Position numbers and translations under genes: made by a program. DNA of 64,000 nt from Corynebacterium pollutisoli (GTDB lineage Bacteria > Actinomycetota > Actinomycetes > Mycobacteriales > Mycobacteriaceae): NCBI RefSeq assembly GCF_900177745.1, contig NZ_FXAR01000001.1, positions 310,001 to 374,000 of the forward strand, in the 5' to 3' direction. The first letter of the stretch is position 1. Each line of letters starts with the position of its first letter. Under the pieces are notes generated by a model. That model searched no databases. It was given only the letters and a program-made list of their open reading frames with translations, and was not told the origin of the DNA. Below are positions 1 through 8,440 of the stretch, piece after piece.

Positions 1-798
1 GTCCACGGCTTCACGCTGGCCGCGGAATCCTTCTTCATGCAGGTCAATCACCTTCGGGAGAGGTGGCCGTCCGCCCGGATCCTGCTTCTCGACGTCCGCG
101 GCCACGGACAGACCGGCAAGGTCGACCCCTCCCTGTGCACCGTCGAGGGCGCGGCCGACGACACCCTCGCCGTCCTGCGCGCCCGCGGGGTGGAAGGGCC
201 CATCATCCTCGTCGGGCATTCCCTCGGCGGCCTGGTGGCACTCAACCTCGTGCGCCGCTGCCCACCGGTGCTGCGCGGCAACATCGCCGGCATCGTCCTC
301 GTGGCCACCTCCATCGAGGCGCTCTCCGACCAGGGACTGCCGCAGATCCTCGCCTCCCCGGTCGCGGACCAGGTGTACAACGCGGTGGAGAGCTCCCCGA
401 AGGAGGCCCGCAAGTTCAAGGAGCAGGCCGCGATGATCTTCGCGCCCGCCCTGGCCGTCACCGTGTTCCACCGGAAGACCGACTACGACATCGTCGAGTT
501 CCACGCCGCCATGATCCACGAGACCCCGCTGGAGACCTTCGTCGGCTATTTCGAGGACCTGCAGGAACACGACGAGCTGGCCGCCGGCGAGCACCTGCAG
601 GGCATCCCCGGCTACGTCATCGCCGGGGAGAAGGACGACGTCACCCCGCTGTCCCAGGCCGAGCGCCTCATCGAGGTGTGGCCCGACGCCTGGCTGCAGA
701 TCGCGCAGCACGCCGGCCACATGGTGCCCCTCGAGGCACCTGAGGTCCTCAACGCCGCGATCGACCGCCTGATGATCCGCACGCTGGAGGACAACTAG
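1..798 (+). CDS. alpha/beta hydrolase (5' end outside window)
   Basis: The reading frame is open from the first base, so the true start lies upstream. The visible part begins with VHGF, the HG oxyanion-hole element that follows strand beta-3 in alpha/beta hydrolases. The nucleophile elbow GHSLGG has its serine codon at 220-222. A late acid candidate (GEKDD, about 622-636) and the histidine of HAGHMVP (about 709-729) complete a plausible triad. Substrate cannot be told from sequence: esterase, lipase or haloperoxidase-like are all possible. An internal ATG at 37 would give 253 residues but would drop the HGF motif, so it is unlikely to be the start. Only 10 bases separate it from the next gene. 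Confidence 0.8.
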   Translation, partial: VHGFTLAAESFFMQVNHLRERWPSARILLLDVRGHGQTGKVDPSLCTVEGAADDTLAVLRARGVEGPIILVGHSLGGLVALNLVRRCPPVLRGNIAGIVLVATSIEALSDQGLPQILASPVADQVYNAVESSPKEARKFKEQAAMIFAPALAVTVFHRKTDYDIVEFHAAMIHETPLETFVGYFEDLQEHDELAAGEHLQGIPGYVIAGEKDDVTPLSQAERLIEVWPDAWLQIAQHAGHMVPLEAPEVLNAAIDRLMIRTLEDN

Positions 799-808
799 AC
801 TGACGGGC

Positions 809-1618
809 GTGACTGCTCTGGATCTGGTGAAGGACTGGCCCGTCGACACGTTTGCGGCGGCGGTGATCAACGGTGACGACATCGACCGCGTCGGCGACCT
901 GGGTAAGGTCTTCGACCTCATGAGCGTGACCAAACCGCTCTCCGCCTACGGCTTCCTCATGGCGGTGGAGGAGGGCATCTTCGACCTCGACACCCCACTC
1001 GGGCCGGAGGGCTCGACCGTCCGCCACCTCCTGGCGCACGCCAGCGGCGTCGGTTTCAAGGAGGGCGACAAGGTCCGCGGGGTGGGCGAGCGCCGTGTCT
1101 ACTCCAACTACGGTTTCGAGATTCTTGCCGACGCCGTCTCCGCGGCCGCCGGCATGACCTTCGCCGACTACCTCCGGGAGGGCATCCTCGACCCGCTGGG
1201 CATGAAGTGGACCCGCCTCCTCGGGTCCGCCGGCTGGGAGGCCGAGGGCACCGCCCACGACTTCATCACCTTCCTCCTCGAGCTGATGAACCCCACCCTG
1301 CTGCACGAGTCCACCATGGCCGAGGCCACCACCGTGCAGTTCCCCGAGCTCAACGGCATCGTCCCCGGCTACGGCATGATGAAGCCCTGCCCCTGGGGCC
1401 TGGGCTTCGAGATCAAGGGGGAGAAGGACCCGCACTGGACCGGCGCCAGCATGCCCGCCGACACCTTCGGCCACTTCGGCCAGTCCGGCACCTACCTGTG
1501 GGTCGCGCCGGGCACGGGCCGCGCCATGGTGGCGCTGACCGACCGCCCCTTCGGCGACTGGGCCAAGCCCCTGTGGGCCGAGACAAATGAGGCGATCTGG
1601 GCCGAGCTGGAGGGGTAG
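809..1618 (+). CDS. serine hydrolase, beta-lactamase/penicillin-binding fold
   Basis: This 269-residue protein has the class C beta-lactamase/DD-peptidase catalytic pattern. SVTK (Ser39, Lys42) fits the SxxK nucleophile motif and YSN (98-100) fits YxN. HFGQSG, about residue 220, stands where the HxG/KTG triad normally is. There is no signal peptide, so it looks cytoplasmic, like many EstB-type esterases. The GTG start at 809 lies 7 nt after TAGACT (796-801), which overlaps the stop of the upstream hydrolase and suggests a separate leaderless transcript. Ester or amide hydrolysis is inferred; real beta-lactam resistance is not supported by anything in the sequence. Confidence 0.75.
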   Translation: MTALDLVKDWPVDTFAAAVINGDDIDRVGDLGKVFDLMSVTKPLSAYGFLMAVEEGIFDLDTPLGPEGSTVRHLLAHASGVGFKEGDKVRGVGERRVYSNYGFEILADAVSAAAGMTFADYLREGILDPLGMKWTRLLGSAGWEAEGTAHDFITFLLELMNPTLLHESTMAEATTVQFPELNGIVPGYGMMKPCPWGLGFEIKGEKDPHWTGASMPADTFGHFGQSGTYLWVAPGTGRAMVALTDRPFGDWAKPLWAETNEAIWAELEG

Positions 1619-1683
1619 CTGCACTTTCACCCCGACTGAGGACACGTCACCACGACGGTGTCCCGGACGACGGTGGGGGTATA

Positions 1684-1702
1684 AGGGCACGGGCGTGCCC
1701 TA
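1684..1702. terminator. possible hairpin between convergent genes
   Basis: GGGCACG (1685-1691) and CGTGCCC (1694-1700) form a short GC-rich hairpin that runs into the stop codon of the minus-strand DUF1707 gene. It sits between convergent genes. There is no clear T-run, so terminator function is only possible. Confidence 0.35.
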
Positions 1703-2353
1703 ACCCCCGAACAACTTGTTCCAGAGGGTGTTGGTCTCCGGGGCCTGACGGGTGATCACCTTGACGGTGCAGCCCCGCACCACACCGGTGAGCACCACGC
1801 GCGGGGCGTTGGGGTGCGGCTGCGTCGTCTCGACGCTTACGGTGGACAGCGTGTCCCTGAGGCGGTTCTCCACGTACACGCCGGGCGGGACGATGATCTC
1901 CACGACCGACATGGTGGCGTTGATCTCGAAGGTGCAGACCGGGGCTGCCGCCTGCGCCTGCCGCAGGTCGAGCTTGAGGGTGGAGCCGTTGAGCTTGAAA
2001 CGCGACTTCTCGGGCACGGTCCACTGGCCGACGCGCTTGATCTCGCCCATCGTCGACACGACGGGCTGGTTCTCCACGGGCATGGCCAGGTGGGCGTCGG
2101 GCTGCGCCATCGGCACCGGGGTGTTCGGGAGCGGCGGCTGCTGCTGCATGGGGGCCGGCGGGCGGTAGCTGAGGTACTGGGCCCGGATGTGGTCGAGGAC
2201 CGACTTGTCCTGCGTCGACCACACGACGTCACACAGTCTGTCGAACTCGTCGAACTGCAGACGGCCCGTACCGACCAGCCTGGTCAGGTCGGCCTGCAAC
2301 TGTTCGCGGTCCTCATCGCGCGGCGGGACGGGGCGATTTCTGCGGGGTATCAC
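1700..2353 (-). CDS. DUF1707 domain protein
   Basis: About 217 residues. An N-terminal DUF1707-like segment (roughly residues 12-55, with LTRLVGTGRLQFDEFDRLCD) is followed by a proline/glutamine-rich linker. The C-terminal half is beta-rich and contains VVEIIVPPGVYVE, resembling the cell-wall-active antibiotics response/LiaF C-terminal domain usually paired with DUF1707. No membrane helix is visible. I place the start at GTG 2353 because it lies 7 nt after TATCGT (2361-2366 on this strand). A GTG 9 bases further upstream would overlap that box region. It is divergent from the frameshifted gene at 2431. Function is unknown; the family is often linked to envelope stress sensing. Confidence 0.7.
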   Translation of the reverse strand: MIPRRNRPVPPRDEDREQLQADLTRLVGTGRLQFDEFDRLCDVVWSTQDKSVLDHIRAQYLSYRPPAPMQQQPPLPNTPVPMAQPDAHLAMPVENQPVVSTMGEIKRVGQWTVPEKSRFKLNGSTLKLDLRQAQAAAPVCTFEINATMSVVEIIVPPGVYVENRLRDTLSTVSVETTQPHPNAPRVVLTGVVRGCTVKVITRQAPETNTLWNKLFGG

Positions 2354-2430
2354 GCAGACCACGATACCGCTCGCCCAACCATTCGAGCTGGCGGCAGGTC
2401 ATGTCGGGTGCCGGGGATAGCGTCAGCCCC

Positions 2431-3218
2431 ATGATCAATTGGCGAATGGAAGGTACCGATGAACAGGGCAGGACCCGTTTCGTCGAGTACGCGCGCGGGG
2501 AGTACCGGGCGGACCCCGAGACCGACGGGGACCTGCGGGGAGAGGACCTCATCCTGGAGAGGTCCGGCCCCGACGCGGTCACCGGCGATCCGCGCGGCGG
2601 GGAGTGGCATTGGTTCCGCGCCGGACGCTGGTACCTGGAGCAGGACGTGGGGCTGCGGGTGACGGTCACCGGGTCGGAGCCGGAGTTCCCCCTCGAGTTC
2701 GTCCGGCACTCGGGGAGCTGCGGGTTCATCGACGCCCATGACCCGATGCTGATGCTCATCAACGAGATCTACCAGGTGTTCCGCCGCACCCGGAACCACC
2801 CGCTCAAGGACGAGCTGCCCCCGCAGCTCTTCGCGGAGGTGGGGTGGTCCTTCGTGGAGGCGGTGCGGGCCGACGCCCCGGGGGGGGGGTCGTCCGCCGC
2901 TGCCGGGCACTCCAGTGGATGCGTATGCAGGACACCGTCGAAGCCGAGGACCCGTCCCTGGCGGAGGAGTTCGGGGAGCCCGCCGACCCGGCGGAGACCG
3001 ACCTCGTGGCCCGCGGCCCGCGTGTCTACCTCACGGAGACCCGCAACCTCCTGCGCCCGGTGGTCATCTCCCGCCTGGGTGACGCGCTGCGGACCAAGCT
3101 GCCCGCCGACGCGGCGGAGGCTCTCGACGCCGCGGTGGCCGCGGCGCTCACCGCCCGGGACATGTCCTGGCCGCGGGAGTACACGCGGGGGCTACCGGGG
3201 CGTCGGCAAGCACGCTGA
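2431..3218 (+). pseudogene. hypothetical protein, frameshifted at a G10 tract
   Basis: Two overlapping open frames together read as one protein. The first runs from ATG 2431 (MINWRMEG) to the G-run at 2880-2889. The second continues in another frame from there to the TGA at 3216-3218, with a coherent helical C-terminus (VYLTETRNLLRPVVISRLG). Eight or eleven G residues would restore a protein of about 262 residues, reading ADAP-GG-VVRRCRALQW across the junction. The start at 2431 is preceded by TAGCGT (2418-2423), 7 nt away, which suits a leaderless message. I do not recognise the family. The break could be a true pseudogene, a slippery phase-variable tract or a sequencing error in a homopolymer. 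Confidence 0.65.
2880..2889 (+). repeat. G10 homopolymer at frameshift
   Basis: Ten consecutive G residues lie exactly where the reading frame changes in the gene at 2431-3218. It is the most conspicuous G-run I noticed in the window. Confidence 0.9.
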
Positions 3219-3225
3219 AAGCAGC

Positions 3226-3249
3226 AAGGCCCTGCCGAAGCAGGGCCTT
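3226..3249. terminator. bidirectional hairpin between 2431 gene and aceE
   Basis: AAGGCCCTG (3226-3234) and CAGGGCCTT (3241-3249) form a perfect 9-bp stem with a 6-nt loop. It lies between the stop of the plus-strand gene (3218) and the stop of aceE on the minus strand (3264), the expected place for a shared terminator. Flanking T-runs are weak. Confidence 0.6.
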
Positions 3250-3263
3250 CACCGGGGGATCAC

Positions 3264-6020
3264 CTACACAGAGGTCGGATCATCCAGCTGGTACTTCTCG
3301 GCGGCCTGCTGGGCGACCGAGATGTCGATCTTGCCCTCGCGGGCCAGGCCCATGAGCACGGCGACGACCACCGACTCGGCGTCGATGTTGAAGTAGCGGC
3401 GTGCGGCCGGGCGGGTGTCGGAGAATCCGAAGCCGTCGGCACCGAGGACGATGTACTCGCCCGGGACGTAGGCGCGGATCTGCTCCTGCAGATCGGTGGC
3501 GAAGTCGGACACCGCGACGAACGTGCCGCCGTTGACCTTCTTCATCTGCTGCGTGGCGAAGGCCTCCTCGATGTCGGCGGCCGGGTTGCGCAGCTGCTCC
3601 TTGTTCTTCGCCGCTCCCTCGCGGGCCAGCTCGACCCAGGAGGTGACGGAGAAGACGTTGGCCTTCACGCCGTACTCCTCGGCCAGCATCTGCTGGGCCT
3701 TGAGGGCCCACTGCATGCCGACGCCGGAGGCCAGGATGGAGGCCTCGTGGCTGCCCTCGACCTCGAGCTCCTCGGCGCGGGAGAACAGGTACATGCCCTT
3801 GTGCAGGCCCTCGACGTCGAGGTTCTCCGGCTCCGCCGGCTGCGGGACCGGCTCGTTGTACACGGTGAGGTAGTAGATGACGTTCTCACCGCGGTCCGGG
3901 CCGTACATGCGGTCGATGCCCTCGTGCAGCAGGTGCGCGATCTCGTAGGCGAAGGCCGGGTCGTAGGACACGACACCCGGGTTCGTCGACGCCAGGATCT
4001 GGGAGTGACCGTCCATGTGCTGCAGACCCTCACCCGTCAGGGTGGTGCGGCCGGCGGTGGCACCGATGAGGAAACCACGGACCATCTGGTCGGCGGCGGC
4101 CCAGATGCCGTCGCCGGTGCGCTGGAAACCGAACATCGAGTAGAAGATGTACAGCGGGATCATCGCCTCGCCGTGGGTGGCGTAGGAGGAACCGGCGGCC
4201 ATGAAGGACGCCACCGAACCGGCCTCGTTGATGCCCTCGTGCAGGATCTGACCGTCCGTGGACTCCCGGTAGGAGAGCATCAGGTCGTGGTCGACCGGCA
4301 CGTAGTTCTGGCCGTGCGGGTTGTAGATCTTCAGGGTCGGGAACCAGGAGTCCAGGCCGAAGGTACGGGCCTCATCCGGGATGATCGGCACGACGCGCTT
4401 ACCCAGCTCCTTGTCACGCATCAGCTCCTTGAAGGCACGCACCAGCGCCATTGTGGAGGCGACCTCCTGCTTGCCGGAACCCTTGCGCACGCTGCGCAGC
4501 TTGTCGATGTCCGGCACCTGGATCGGGGTGTAGTCCTGGCGACGCTCCGGCACGAAACCGCCCAGCTCCTCGCGGCGCTTCTTCATGTACTGGATCTCCG
4601 GGGCGTCCTCGCCCGGGTGGTAGTACGGCGGCAGGTACGGATCGGCCTCGAGGACCTCGTCCGGGATCGGGATGGACTGCTTGTCGCGGAAGTTCTTCAG
4701 GTCCTCGGCGGCCAGCTTCTTCATCTGGTGGGTCGCGTTGCGGCCCTCGAAGTTGTGGCCCAGGCCGTAGCCCTTGATGGTGAACGCCAGGATGACGGTC
4801 GGGCGGTCCTTGGTCTCCAGGGCGCGCTGGTAGGCGGCGTAGACCTTGCGGTAGTCGTGGCCACCGCGCGGCAGGGCCCAGATCTCCTCGTCGGTCATGT
4901 CCTCGACCAGCTTGGCGGTGCGCTCGTCGCGGCCGAAGAAGTGCTCGCGGACGTAGGCACCGTCGTTGGCCTTGAAGGTCTGGTAGTCACCGTCCGGGGT
5001 GGTGTTCATGACGTTGACCAGGGCGCCGTCCTTGTCCTTCTCCAGCAGGGCGTCCCACTCGCGGCCCCAGATGACCTTGATGACGGACCAGCCGGCACCG
5101 CGGAAGAAGGACTCCAGCTCCTGGATGATCTGCGTGTTACCGCGGACCGGGCCGTCGAGGCGCTGCAGGTTGCAGTTGACCACGAAGGTGAGGTTGTCGA
5201 GGTTGTTCAGCGCGGCGTGCTGGATGAGGCCACGGGACTCCGGCTCATCCATCTCGCCGTCACCGAGGAAGGCCCACACATGCTGCTCGGAGGTGTCCTT
5301 GATGCCGCGGTTGTGCAGGTAGCGGTTGAAGCGGGCCTGGTAGATGGCGTCCATCGGGCCGAGGCCCATGGACACGGTCGGGAACTCCCAGAACTCCGGC
5401 ATGCCGTGCGGGTGCGGGTAGGAGGGGATGCCGTTGCCCTCGCCGCGGGAGACCTCCTGGCGGAAGCCGTCGAGATCATCCTCGGACAGACGGCCCTCGA
5501 GGAACGCGCGGGCGTAGATACCCGGGGAGGCGTGGCCCTGGAAGAAGATCTGGTCACCGCCGCCCGGATGGTCCTTGCCGCGCCAGAAGTGGTTGAAGCC
5601 GACCTCGTAGAGCGGGGCGGCGGAGGCGTACGTGGAGATGTGCCCGCCGACACCGATACCCGGGCGCTGCGCGCGGTGCACCATGATGGCGGCGTTCCAG
5701 CGCATCCAGCGGCGGAAACGCTTCTCCATCTCCTCATCGCCCGGGAAATCCGGCTCCATCGTCGTGGGGATGGTGTTGACGAAGTCCGTGGAGGTCAGGT
5801 TCGGCAGCGGAACGCGTTTGAGGGCCGCGCGTTCCAGCATGCGCAGCATGAGGTAACGGGCGCGGGCCGGATCCTTCTCCGCGAGCAGACCGTCGAGGGA
5901 ATCCATCCACTCCTGGGTCTCCTCCGGGTCGGTGTCGTTGAGGTAAGAAGCGACGCCGTCACGGATCGCAGGGTAGGGGGAGTTGCCCTTGCCGCCGTTC
6001 GCGTTCAGGTCATCTGCCAT
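3264..6020 (-). CDS. aceE: pyruvate dehydrogenase E1, homodimeric type
   Basis: 918 residues, the usual size of the single-chain E1 of actinobacteria and gamma-proteobacteria. It decarboxylates pyruvate with thiamine diphosphate and passes the acetyl group to the lipoylated E2. The thiamine/Mg-binding GDGEMDE motif is at residues 253-259, in the standard homodimeric-E1 order. The start is ATG 6020 (MADDLNAN), preceded by GGAGG at a 6-nt gap; an upstream in-frame start at 6095 has no such site. It is a lone gene on this strand with a long leader. Its E2 partner is encoded 51 kb away at 57156-59288. A RamB-like site lies upstream. Confidence 0.97.
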   Translation of the reverse strand: MADDLNANGGKGNSPYPAIRDGVASYLNDTDPEETQEWMDSLDGLLAEKDPARARYLMLRMLERAALKRVPLPNLTSTDFVNTIPTTMEPDFPGDEEMEKRFRRWMRWNAAIMVHRAQRPGIGVGGHISTYASAAPLYEVGFNHFWRGKDHPGGGDQIFFQGHASPGIYARAFLEGRLSEDDLDGFRQEVSRGEGNGIPSYPHPHGMPEFWEFPTVSMGLGPMDAIYQARFNRYLHNRGIKDTSEQHVWAFLGDGEMDEPESRGLIQHAALNNLDNLTFVVNCNLQRLDGPVRGNTQIIQELESFFRGAGWSVIKVIWGREWDALLEKDKDGALVNVMNTTPDGDYQTFKANDGAYVREHFFGRDERTAKLVEDMTDEEIWALPRGGHDYRKVYAAYQRALETKDRPTVILAFTIKGYGLGHNFEGRNATHQMKKLAAEDLKNFRDKQSIPIPDEVLEADPYLPPYYHPGEDAPEIQYMKKRREELGGFVPERRQDYTPIQVPDIDKLRSVRKGSGKQEVASTMALVRAFKELMRDKELGKRVVPIIPDEARTFGLDSWFPTLKIYNPHGQNYVPVDHDLMLSYRESTDGQILHEGINEAGSVASFMAAGSSYATHGEAMIPLYIFYSMFGFQRTGDGIWAAADQMVRGFLIGATAGRTTLTGEGLQHMDGHSQILASTNPGVVSYDPAFAYEIAHLLHEGIDRMYGPDRGENVIYYLTVYNEPVPQPAEPENLDVEGLHKGMYLFSRAEELEVEGSHEASILASGVGMQWALKAQQMLAEEYGVKANVFSVTSWVELAREGAAKNKEQLRNPAADIEEAFATQQMKKVNGGTFVAVSDFATDLQEQIRAYVPGEYIVLGADGFGFSDTRPAARRYFNIDAESVVVAVLMGLAREGKIDISVAQQAAEKYQLDDPTSV

Positions 6021-6148
6021 GGTGTGCCTCCAGGTTTGTGGTGGTGAGGTGGGGCATCGGGCCCGCCGGGGAAGGTGTTCCGGACGGGCCCGCATGTCGG
6101 TGTCCAGGATACGTGTTTTCGTTGGCCAAGGTTCATCGGATCAACTGC

Positions 6149-6160
6149 AAACTCTGCGAA
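6149..6160 (+). promoter_or_regulatory. RamB-like site upstream of aceE
   Basis: AAACTCTGCGAA differs at two positions from the corynebacterial RamB core AAACTTTGCAAA. RamB is known to act on aceE in C. glutamicum, which is why the match is worth recording. The assignment rests on motif similarity and position only. Confidence 0.4.
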
Positions 6161-6330
6161 GACCGGGCCTCGTGGGGTCATTGCTTTCCGACGTCCCGTT
6201 TCCCCACGTAGCCGCCTTGTGGCGGCCATCACAGCGCGGTGTTGTTAATTGGGCCCGCCCACCCCCGGCCGGATCACCACGTCGACTGCCCCCGCTGATC
6301 ACACGAAACCAGGAAAAACCGCTGCACACC

Positions 6331-6360
6331 TTGTATCCTGCCTAGCAGTACCCGTATAAG
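6331..6360 (+). promoter_or_regulatory. promoter of DUF3052 gene
   Basis: TTGTAT (6331-6336) and TATAAG (6355-6360) are 18 nt apart. An alternative -10, TATCCT, at 6334-6339 would place the following hairpin fully inside the leader. Confidence 0.45.
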
Positions 6361-6383
6361 GCCGATCCCATACGGGGATCGGC
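6361..6383 (+). other. leader hairpin before DUF3052 gene
   Basis: GCCGATCCC (6361-6369) and GGGATCGGC (6375-6383) form a perfect 9-bp stem with loop ATACG. It ends 7 nt before the AAGGAGG ribosome site (6391-6397). It could affect message stability or attenuation; no known riboswitch is recognised. Confidence 0.5.
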
Positions 6384-6406
6384 TGCGAACAAGGAGGAAG
6401 AACGCA

Positions 6407-6832
6407 GTGGTGGACGCTCCGGGCGTTGTGAAGAAGAACGCCCAGGACTACGCACAGATCCTCGGCATCCAGCAGGGGATGATCGTCCAGGAAGTCGGAT
6501 GGGACGAGGATTGTGACTCGGCCATCTCGGAGGCCGTCGAGGACGTCATCGGAGAAGAGCTTCTCGACGAAGACACCGACGAACTCTGCGACGTCGTCCT
6601 CCTGTGGTGGCGCGAGGAGGACGGCGACCTGGTCGACAGCCTCGTCGACTCGCTGCGACCCCTCGCCGACAGTGGCCGCATCTGGCTGCTGACCCCCGGC
6701 GCCGGCAAGCCCGGCACCATCGCCCCGGGTGAGATCTCCGAATCCGCGCAGCTCGCCGGACTGGTCCAGACCACCGCCACCCGCATCGGTGAGTGGCAGG
6801 GCTCCTGCCTCGAGGCCCGCGGCCAGAAGTAG
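6407..6832 (+). CDS. DUF3052 family protein
   Basis: 141 residues, strongly acidic (EDTDELCD, REEDGD), with no membrane segment or signal peptide. It matches the actinobacterial DUF3052 family by size and by the C-terminal block GRIWLLTPGAGKPG...GEISESAQLAGL. The start is GTG 6407 with AAGGAGG at 6391-6397. Genes of this family commonly sit divergent from aceE in corynebacteria, as here. The biochemical role is unknown. tRNA-Val follows 65 bases downstream. Confidence 0.85.
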   Translation: MVDAPGVVKKNAQDYAQILGIQQGMIVQEVGWDEDCDSAISEAVEDVIGEELLDEDTDELCDVVLLWWREEDGDLVDSLVDSLRPLADSGRIWLLTPGAGKPGTIAPGEISESAQLAGLVQTTATRIGEWQGSCLEARGQK

Positions 6833-6897
6833 GGGATCAGGTGACGGGCCCTGCTGTGGCCCGTGATACTCTGTCTCCACCCGTTCAGGCGGGTCAG

Positions 6898-6973
6898 GCG
6901 CTCTTAGCTCAGCTGGAAGAGCAACTGGTTTACACCCAGTAGGTCGGCGGTTCGAGCCCGTCAGAGCGCACCA
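6898..6973 (+). tRNA. tRNA-Val (anticodon TAC)
   Basis: A full cloverleaf can be drawn: acceptor GCGCTCT/AGAGCGC, D-arm GCTC/GAGC, anticodon stem ACTGG/CCAGT with loop TTTACAC (anticodon UAC, valine), and T-arm GGCGG/CCGTC with TTCGAGC. The CCA end is encoded at 6971-6973. Only wobble pairs depart from ideal pairing. Confidence 0.96.
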
Positions 6974-6979
6974 TCATAC

Positions 6980-7023
6980 GAGCAGGCCACGCTAGGTTTT
7001 CACTGAAACGGTGGGGCCTGCTC
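6980..7023. terminator. hairpin after tRNA-Val
   Basis: GAGCAGGCC (6980-6988) pairs with GGCCTGCTC (7015-7023) across a 26-nt loop. It lies between the tRNA and the end of the convergent gene at 7030, so it probably serves both. Confidence 0.55.
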
Positions 7024-7029
7024 CGTCTG

Positions 7030-7641
7030 TCATTCCGCAGGTTCCGTCACCCGGGCGTTCTCCGCTAGGAGCGCGTCGATGAGGGTGTCGTCGGTGTCCG
7101 CGCCCAGCCACAGGGTGATGGGGGTGAGGGTGGGCTCGGCGTAGAACGTGAACGCGTCGTACCCTGCGGGAGCGACGCCCTGCAGGATGTCATCCTCGAC
7201 CACGGCATCCCCGGTGTCCCCGGTATCTCCGAAGTCGAAGGAGTGGTCGAGCACCGTCCACCCGCGGGTGTAGCGCAGGCTACCGGTGGTGCGGGACCCC
7301 GGGTCGCACATCACGCGCACGTTCCGGACCTCCCCGGCGGTGCCAGCGTGTTCGGCGGCGCACAGCACGAACCCCGGCAGGGAGGTGGCGGAGGTCCGCG
7401 ACAGCTCATCGACGTCGATGAACACGCGTGGGAACAACGGGCGGCCGTCCGCTACGAGGCAGAGCAGGGTGGTGAGGGGGCGACGTCGAAAAGCGGCCTC
7501 GTCGGGGACGACGATCTCGCCGCGGGGAGTGAAGCCGTGCTCGGCGAGCGTCGACACGCTGCGGTCCAGCAGGCCGTCATCCGGTTCCGGCACCGGCTCC
7601 GGGGCAGGCGGGTCCCCGAAGAGGCGCTGCCAGATCCCCAC
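7030..7641 (-). CDS. hypothetical protein, tandem paralogue A
   Basis: 203 residues and no recognised domain. It shares a start (MG-W-RL-G), a central LFPR-x-D block and overall layout with the protein encoded immediately upstream (7645-8364), so the two are products of a tandem duplication. There is no signal peptide or transmembrane helix. A proline/glutamate linker follows the first ten residues. Only 3 bases separate it from its partner, so they are probably co-transcribed and may form a hetero-oligomer. Function is unknown. Confidence 0.7.
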   Translation of the reverse strand: MGIWQRLFGDPPAPEPVPEPDDGLLDRSVSTLAEHGFTPRGEIVVPDEAAFRRRPLTTLLCLVADGRPLFPRVFIDVDELSRTSATSLPGFVLCAAEHAGTAGEVRNVRVMCDPGSRTTGSLRYTRGWTVLDHSFDFGDTGDTGDAVVEDDILQGVAPAGYDAFTFYAEPTLTPITLWLGADTDDTLIDALLAENARVTEPAE

Positions 7642-7644
7642 CGG

Positions 7645-8364
7645 TCAGCGCTCCTCGTGGAGACGGCCGGCGATGCGCGCCTCCGCGGCGGTGTCCTCGG
7701 TGGAGAAGATGCGGGCCACCTCGGTGGCGTGCTGCTCGGGCACCCACACGTGGACGCCGTAGTCACCGGTGGACACCCAGCGGTGACCGGCCGGGGTGGC
7801 GTCCTCGAAGAGCCGGCGCACCACATCCGGGTCCGCCCAGTCGCCCTCCACCGCGATGTCGATGTGCACGGCCTCCCCGCCCTTGAGGTAGGAGAGCTCG
7901 CCGACCGGGTTGTCCGCGAAATCGGGCCCGAAGTGCAGGTCACACTGCACCTCGGCGAAGCGGTCGCGGGTGCCGGCGGCATCGGCGATCTCCGCCAGCA
8001 GCAGCGCGTAGGTGTCGTTGGAGTTCACGCACTCCGGGTCGAACACGAGGGTGCGGGGGAACAGCGGGGTGCCGTCATCGTCCGACAGCTGCAGCAGTGC
8101 GCTGAGCTGCTCGAGGCGAAAACCCCGGGGTCCGTTGTAGAAGTCGAAGTCGATGCCGTCGACGGTGATCTCGCGGGTGGGGTGGAAGCCGAAGTCGGCG
8201 GCGTTGTCGAGCGCGAGGAGCAGCGCCTGCGCCGCCTCACGCGGGTCGCAGCTCAGCTGCGTGGGCTCGGGCGTGCGCCAGCGGCGAGGCAGGGCCGTGC
8301 CGACCGCGCGGGCGTCGATGCGCCGGTCAGTGCCGGTTCCGAGTAGTCGATGCCAGAAACCCAT
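7645..8364 (-). CDS. hypothetical protein, tandem paralogue B
   Basis: 239 residues, paralogous to the downstream gene: both begin MG-W-RL-G and share an LFPRT/LFPRV segment followed by a long acidic mixed alpha/beta region. The start at 8364 has an AGGAG site (GCAGGAGACACC then ATG). I do not recognise the family. The N-terminal amphipathic MGFWHRLLG could associate with a membrane, but no helix long enough to span one is present. It is first gene of a two-gene unit, behind a hairpin that follows SURF1. Confidence 0.7.
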   Translation of the reverse strand: MGFWHRLLGTGTDRRIDARAVGTALPRRWRTPEPTQLSCDPREAAQALLLALDNAADFGFHPTREITVDGIDFDFYNGPRGFRLEQLSALLQLSDDDGTPLFPRTLVFDPECVNSNDTYALLLAEIADAAGTRDRFAEVQCDLHFGPDFADNPVGELSYLKGGEAVHIDIAVEGDWADPDVVRRLFEDATPAGHRWVSTGDYGVHVWVPEQHATEVARIFSTEDTAAEARIAGRLHEER

Positions 8365-8381
8365 GGTGTCTCCTGCGGAAA

Positions 8382-8409
8382 CTAGGCGGGGTGCGTGACC
8401 CCACCCTAG
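8382..8409. terminator. imperfect hairpin downstream of SURF1
   Basis: CTAGG-C-GGGGT and ACCCC-AC-CCTAG pair with one mismatch and a bulge. The hairpin follows SURF1 on the minus strand and precedes the paralogue pair. Confidence 0.4.
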
Positions 8410-8440
8410 TGCCTCGCGGAAGGTTTTGCCCGGAGAAGTG

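Larger units (their letters stand above)
6021..6406. other. 386-bp divergent intergenic region aceE / DUF3052
   Basis: I see no coding sequence here. It holds the aceE ribosome site next to 6021, a possible aceE -10 (TATCCT on the minus strand, about 6106-6111), a RamB-like site at 6149-6160, an inverted repeat CGTGGGG (6171-6177) / CCCCACG (6202-6208), a GCCGCC/GGCGGC hairpin (6211-6226), then the promoter and leader hairpin of the DUF3052 gene. Confidence 0.6.

Noticed and set aside
3747..6047. A 766-codon open frame opposite aceE
   Set aside because: Antisense to aceE with shadow-type composition; no motif or ribosome site.
7645..8398. Plus-strand frames opposite the tandem paralogues (for example 7243-8346)
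   Set aside because: They are arginine/glycine/valine-rich shadows of the minus-strand genes with no recognisable domain.
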